Positions 60,907 to 64,000 of a stretch of DNA of 64,000 nt are shown here, piece after piece; the first letter of the stretch is position 1; the number at the start of each line of letters is the position of its first letter. The position numbers and the translations under genes are program-made. The notes beneath the pieces were generated by a model. That model was not told where the DNA came from. It made no database searches and saw nothing but the letters and a program-made list of their open reading frames with translations. Source of the DNA: Streptomyces sp. CB02980. Its GTDB lineage: Bacteria; Actinomycetota; Actinomycetes; Streptomycetales; Streptomycetaceae. The DNA lies in NCBI RefSeq assembly GCF_014451325.2, contig NZ_JACSCH020000016.1:151570-215569 (forward strand). Direction: 5' to 3'.

Positions 60907-61886
60907 GCGCCCCGACCCCCGAGACCGTTGCGAACTCGGACAGCGCCCGCGCCTCCCTGGAGGCCCTGCGCACCGAGATCGGAAAGGCCGTGGTCGGCCA
61001 GGACCCCGCCGTCACCGGTCTCGTCGTCGCCCTGCTCTGCCGCGGACACGTCCTCCTCGAAGGCGTGCCCGGCGTCGCGAAGACCCTGCTGGTCCGCTCG
61101 CTCGCCGCCGCACTCGAACTCGACACCAAGCGCGTCCAGTTCACCCCCGACCTGATGCCGAGCGACGTGACCGGCTCCCTGGTCTACGACACCCGGACCT
61201 CCGAGTTCTCCTTCCAGCCCGGCCCGGTCTTCACGAATCTCCTGCTCGCCGACGAGATCAACCGCACGCCCCCGAAGACCCAGGCCTCCCTCCTGGAGGC
61301 GATGGAGGAACGTCAGGTCACGGTCGACGGCACCCCGCGCGCCCTGCCCGAACCCTTCCTGGTGGCCGCGACCCAGAACCCCGTCGAGTACGAGGGCACC
61401 TACCCCCTCCCCGAAGCCCAACTGGACCGCTTCCTCCTGAAGCTGACGGTTCCTCTGCCCTCCCGCGCGGACGAGATCCAGGTCCTCACCCGTCACGCCG
61501 AGGGCTTCGACCCCCGTGACCTGAAGGCCGCAGGTGTCCGCCCCGTCGCGGGCCCCGCCGAGCTCGAAGCCGCCCGGGCCGCCGTCGCCAAGGTCTCGGT
61601 CTCCGCCGAGATCACCGGCTATGTCGTCGATATCTGCCGTGCCACGCGCGAATCCCCCTCACTCACGCTCGGGGTCTCCCCCCGAGGCGCCACCGCCCTG
61701 CTCTCCACCGCCCGCGCCTGGGCCTGGCTCACCGGCCGGGACTACGTCACCCCGGACGATGTGAAGGCCCTCGCTCTCCCCACCCTGCGTCATCGCATCC
61801 ACCTGCGGCCCGAGGCCGAGATGGAAGGAGTCACCCCCGACTCCGTCATCAACTCGATCCTCGCCCACGTCCCCGTCCCCCGCTGA
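60903..61886 (+). CDS. MoxR family AAA+ ATPase
   Basis: 327 residues. Walker A GVPGVAKTLL, Walker B LLADEINRTPPKTQ, sensor 1 AATQNPVEYEGTYPLPEAQLDRFLLK and the C-terminal lid (PSLTLGVSPRGATALLSTARAWAWLTGRDYVTPDDV) are all present. MoxR ATPases act as chaperones that assemble or activate multi-protein complexes, usually with VWA or DUF58 partners. Here the partner is the DUF58 protein encoded 12 bases downstream. The operon position fits assembly of a membrane or envelope complex; the client is unknown. Confidence 0.93.
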   Translation: MSAPTPETVANSDSARASLEALRTEIGKAVVGQDPAVTGLVVALLCRGHVLLEGVPGVAKTLLVRSLAAALELDTKRVQFTPDLMPSDVTGSLVYDTRTSEFSFQPGPVFTNLLLADEINRTPPKTQASLLEAMEERQVTVDGTPRALPEPFLVAATQNPVEYEGTYPLPEAQLDRFLLKLTVPLPSRADEIQVLTRHAEGFDPRDLKAAGVRPVAGPAELEAARAAVAKVSVSAEITGYVVDICRATRESPSLTLGVSPRGATALLSTARAWAWLTGRDYVTPDDVKALALPTLRHRIHLRPEAEMEGVTPDSVINSILAHVPVPR

Positions 61887-61898
61887 GGACGGCGCCCC

Positions 61899-63209
61899 AT
61901 GGCCCTCACCGGACGAACAGCGCTGCTCGCCGCCCTCGGATCGCTCCCCGTCGGCATCCTCGCCCCCAGCTGGGCGGGGATGCTCGCGGTGAACGCGCCC
62001 CTCTCCCTCGCAATTCTGTGCGACTACATCCTGGCGGCGCCAGTACGAACGCTCCAATTCACCCGAAGTGGTGATACATCCGTTCGACTCGGTGACGCGG
62101 CCACCGTCCAGCTCACCGTCACCAACCGGTCCCGCCGCCCCCTCCGCGCCCAGCTCCGCGACGCCTGGCCGCCCAGCAGCTGGCTCCCCGGCACCGAACA
62201 GGCCTCCTCGCGCCACCGCCTGACGGTCCCCGCCGGCGAACGCCGCCGCCTCACCACGAGCCTGCGCCCGACCCGCCGAGGCGACCGCCGGGCCGAGCGG
62301 ATCACGGTCCGCTCGTACGGCCCCCTGGGCCTGGCAGCCCGTCAGGGAAACCACGCGGTTCCCTGGACCGTCCGCGTCCTGCCCCCGTTCACCAGCCGCA
62401 AGCACCTGCCGTCCCGCCTGGCCCGGCTCCGTGAACTCGACGGCCGCACCAGCGTCCTGACACGCGGTGAAGGCACGGAGTTCGACAGCCTCCGCGAATA
62501 CGTCCCCGGCGACGACACCCGCTCGATCGACTGGCGGGCCACAGCCCGCCAGACCACGGTCGCCGTCCGCACCTGGCGCCCCGAGCGCGACCGCCACATC
62601 CTGATCGTCCTGGACACCGGCCGCACCTCGGCCGGCCGCGTCGGCGACATCCCCCGCCTGGACGCCTCCATGGACGCGGCACTCCTGCTCACCGCGCTCG
62701 CGTCACGCGCCGGCGACCGCGTGGACCTCCTGGCCTACGACCGGCGCCTCCGCGCCCAGGTCCAGGGCCGCTCCGCCGGCGACGTCCTCCCCGCCGTGGT
62801 CAACGCCCTCGCCCCGCTCGAACCCGAACTGGTGGAGACCGACGCCCACGGCCTGGCCGCGACGGCCCTCGCGCGCGCTCCCCGCCGCTCACTGATCGTC
62901 CTTCTGACGAGCCTCGACGCCGCTCCGATCGAGGAGGGTCTCCTCCCGGTCCTGCCGCAGCTCGCCCAGCGCCACACGGTCCTGCTCGCCTCGGTCTCCG
63001 ACCCCCACATCGCCCGCATGGCGACGACCCGCGGCACCATCGAGGGCGTCTACGAGGCCGCGGCGGCCACCCAGACCCAGTCCCAGCGGTCCCGTACCGC
63101 GGACCAGCTCCGCCGCCACGGCGTCACGGTCGTCGACGCCTCCCCCGACACCCTCGCCCCCGCCCTGGCCGACGCGTACCTCGCCCTGAAGGCAGCCGGC
63201 CGCCTGTAG
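61899..63209 (+). CDS. DUF58 domain membrane-associated protein
   Basis: 436 residues. Two hydrophobic segments at the start (LLAALGSLPVGILAPSWAGMLAV and LAILCDYILAA) anchor it; a beta-rich segment (60-160) precedes the DUF58 domain with its signature (LTRGEGTEFDSLREYVPGDDTRSIDWRATARQ) and a VWA-like part (HILIVLDTGRTSA). DUF58 proteins are partners of MoxR ATPases. ATG 61899 follows the MoxR stop by 12 bases. A terminator hairpin ends the operon. Confidence 0.9.
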   Translation: MALTGRTALLAALGSLPVGILAPSWAGMLAVNAPLSLAILCDYILAAPVRTLQFTRSGDTSVRLGDAATVQLTVTNRSRRPLRAQLRDAWPPSSWLPGTEQASSRHRLTVPAGERRRLTTSLRPTRRGDRRAERITVRSYGPLGLAARQGNHAVPWTVRVLPPFTSRKHLPSRLARLRELDGRTSVLTRGEGTEFDSLREYVPGDDTRSIDWRATARQTTVAVRTWRPERDRHILIVLDTGRTSAGRVGDIPRLDASMDAALLLTALASRAGDRVDLLAYDRRLRAQVQGRSAGDVLPAVVNALAPLEPELVETDAHGLAATALARAPRRSLIVLLTSLDAAPIEEGLLPVLPQLAQRHTVLLASVSDPHIARMATTRGTIEGVYEAAAATQTQSQRSRTADQLRRHGVTVVDASPDTLAPALADAYLALKAAGRL

Positions 63210-63221
63210 AGCCCCAAGCGC

Positions 63222-63260
63222 CGATGGCCGGCACGGCGAACAACGCCGCACCGGCCATCG
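63222..63260. terminator. terminator after the MoxR/DUF58 operon
   Basis: CGATGGCCGG/CCGGCCATCG outer stem and GGCG/CGCC inner stem with a small internal loop. It lies between convergent genes and probably serves both. Confidence 0.8.
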
Positions 63261-63280
63261 ATCACGCATGGCGCCCCGAA

Positions 63281-63784
63281 TCAACGGAACACGACAGAGG
63301 CCTCCCCGGCCGCGGCACTGAAGGACCCCGGGCACAGGAACGAGCCCGAGACCTTGGTGGCCGTGAAGGGGGTGTTCACGTACTTCCTGGTGGCCCCGTC
63401 CCGATTCCAGACGATGTTCGTCACCTTGTAGCGGCAGGAGACGAACGACTGCTTCCCCGTCAGGTCGATGACGTCCGTAGTCGCCGTACCGGCGGCGTCG
63501 TCGAAGGTGAAGGCCGGATTGTTGTTGAGCGAGGCGGTGATGCCCCCGCCGCAGGTCAGATTCCCGCCCGGCTTGTTGATCGTGGACCGGTCGACGGCGA
63601 GCGCGCTCGGCGGAGTCGCACTGGCGTCGGCACCGGTCCAACTACAGGTGTTCCCAGAGACGACGATCACTCCGTCGACCTCCGCGCCGGCAACGGTGCC
63701 GCTCGCATAGGCCGACGCAGGAACACCGATGCCGACCGCCATCACCAGCGCGGCCAAGCCAGTCAGGGTGGGGGTGTACTTCAT
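63281..63784 (-). CDS. small secreted protein, function unknown
   Basis: 167 residues with a Sec signal peptide (MKYTPTLTGLAALVMAVGIGVPASAYA, cleavage likely after AYA). The mature domain is Thr/Ala/Gly-rich with four cysteines (residues about 47, 78, 116 and 150) that could form two disulfides, and ends FSAAAGEASVVFR. It resembles beta-sandwich secreted proteins of unknown role found in actinomycetes. A strong AAGGAGA ribosome site precedes ATG 63784. It lies immediately downstream of the rRNA operon terminator. Confidence 0.82.
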   Translation of the reverse strand: MKYTPTLTGLAALVMAVGIGVPASAYASGTVAGAEVDGVIVVSGNTCSWTGADASATPPSALAVDRSTINKPGGNLTCGGGITASLNNNPAFTFDDAAGTATTDVIDLTGKQSFVSCRYKVTNIVWNRDGATRKYVNTPFTATKVSGSFLCPGSFSAAAGEASVVFR

Positions 63785-63935
63785 GTCGCTCTCCTTGCCA
63801 CAGCTTGTGGGTGGGGGGAACCCAAGCCGCTCCGCGGAGCCGCCGGGTTCGGAGTGCGCCACGGAGCGTGTCACAGCCGGCATGAGATGTCATGCGCGCA
63901 TCAATCTTTGGCTGAAAGTAACCGAACGCAAAAAT

Positions 63936-63970
63936 GCCTCAACCCCCGGACAAGGTCCGGGGGTTGAGGC
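63936..63970 (-). terminator. rho-independent terminator of the rRNA operon
   Basis: A 16-bp perfect stem (GCCTCAACCCCCGGAC with its complement) around a 3-base loop, followed on the minus strand by ATTTTTG. It comes just after the 5S rRNA end. Confidence 0.94.
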
Positions 63971-63976
63971 TAAAAA

Positions 63977-64000
63977 TTGTTCGGCGGCGTCCTACTCTCC
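63977..64000 (-). rRNA. rrf: 5S rRNA (3' end only, cut by window edge)
   Basis: On the minus strand the last bases read GGAGAGTAGGACGCCGCC followed by GAACA, the standard 3' end of actinobacterial 5S rRNA, then a T-rich stretch and a terminator. The rest of the gene and the rRNA operon lie beyond base 64000. The exact mature end may differ by a few bases. Confidence 0.9.

Overview
The window is chromosomal DNA from a Streptomyces. It is very GC-rich, uses GTG and TTG starts freely, and carries the actinobacterial genes mtrAB-lpqB, the paired kinases pkaA/pkaB, a 180-kDa-class glutamate dehydrogenase, a SecA without a zinc tail, an FtsK-like FHA protein and a class-E-type sortase substrate. 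From memory, the gene order resembles the conserved core of the S. coelicolor chromosome around murA, smpB, pkaAB, gdh, secA and mtrAB. No prophage, insertion sequence or CRISPR array was seen.

Layout. 1-4 kb: a sugar ABC importer operon (binding lipoprotein, two permeases, then a family-20 hexosaminidase cut by the window edge), with a DasR-type operator candidate upstream. 4.3-9 kb: DUF3039 protein, YqgE/AlgH protein, murA, HU protein and an ACT-domain malic enzyme. 9.4-13.8 kb: a HelD-like helicase, about 0.9 kb of hairpin and tandem repeats, then the nitrate regulator nnaR. 13.9-18 kb: narK, a LysR regulator with a repeat-coded N-terminus, and a divergent MFS exporter. 18-22 kb: ssrA (tmRNA), smpB, an S41 protease, ftsX and ftsE, all on the minus strand. 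22.3-28 kb: a small zinc-ribbon membrane protein, an LAETG-anchored TEPP-repeat surface protein, prfB, pkaB and pkaA. 28.5-36.6 kb: a 1358-residue FHA/FtsK-like protein with a large repeat insertion, a TetR regulator, a polysaccharide-type ABC exporter pair and a GT87-like membrane glycosyltransferase. 36.7-50 kb: the large NAD-glutamate dehydrogenase, a DJ-1/PfpI protein, a HAD phosphatase, two small conserved proteins, secA, a GNAT acetyltransferase and a YcaQ-type DNA glycosylase. 50-57.5 kb: an orphan NarL-type response regulator, hpf, a ComF-type phosphoribosyltransferase, lpqB, mtrB and mtrA. 57.8-63.2 kb: a five-gene plus-strand operon (membrane protein, DUF4129, DUF4350, MoxR, DUF58). 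63.3-64 kb: a small secreted protein, the rRNA operon terminator and the last bases of 5S rRNA.

Working together. Nitrogen supply links narK, nnaR and a four-box GlnR-like site between them; gdh is also nitrogen metabolism. Amino-sugar uptake and cell-wall synthesis meet in the hexosaminidase/ABC operon and murA. Envelope control is represented by mtrAB-lpqB, ftsEX with its S41 protease, the kinases and the FHA protein. Ribosome rescue and dormancy appear as ssrA-smpB, prfB and hpf.

The observations most worth checking are the hairpin repeat family at 11.85-12.26 kb, where two copies show a compensated base-pair change, the EssC/FtsK-like FHA protein with about 18 copies of a 16-residue repeat placed just before its Walker B strand, the GlnR and DasR operator candidates, and genes whose ends are made of repeats (the binding-protein signal peptide, the LysR N-terminus and the lpqB 3' end).
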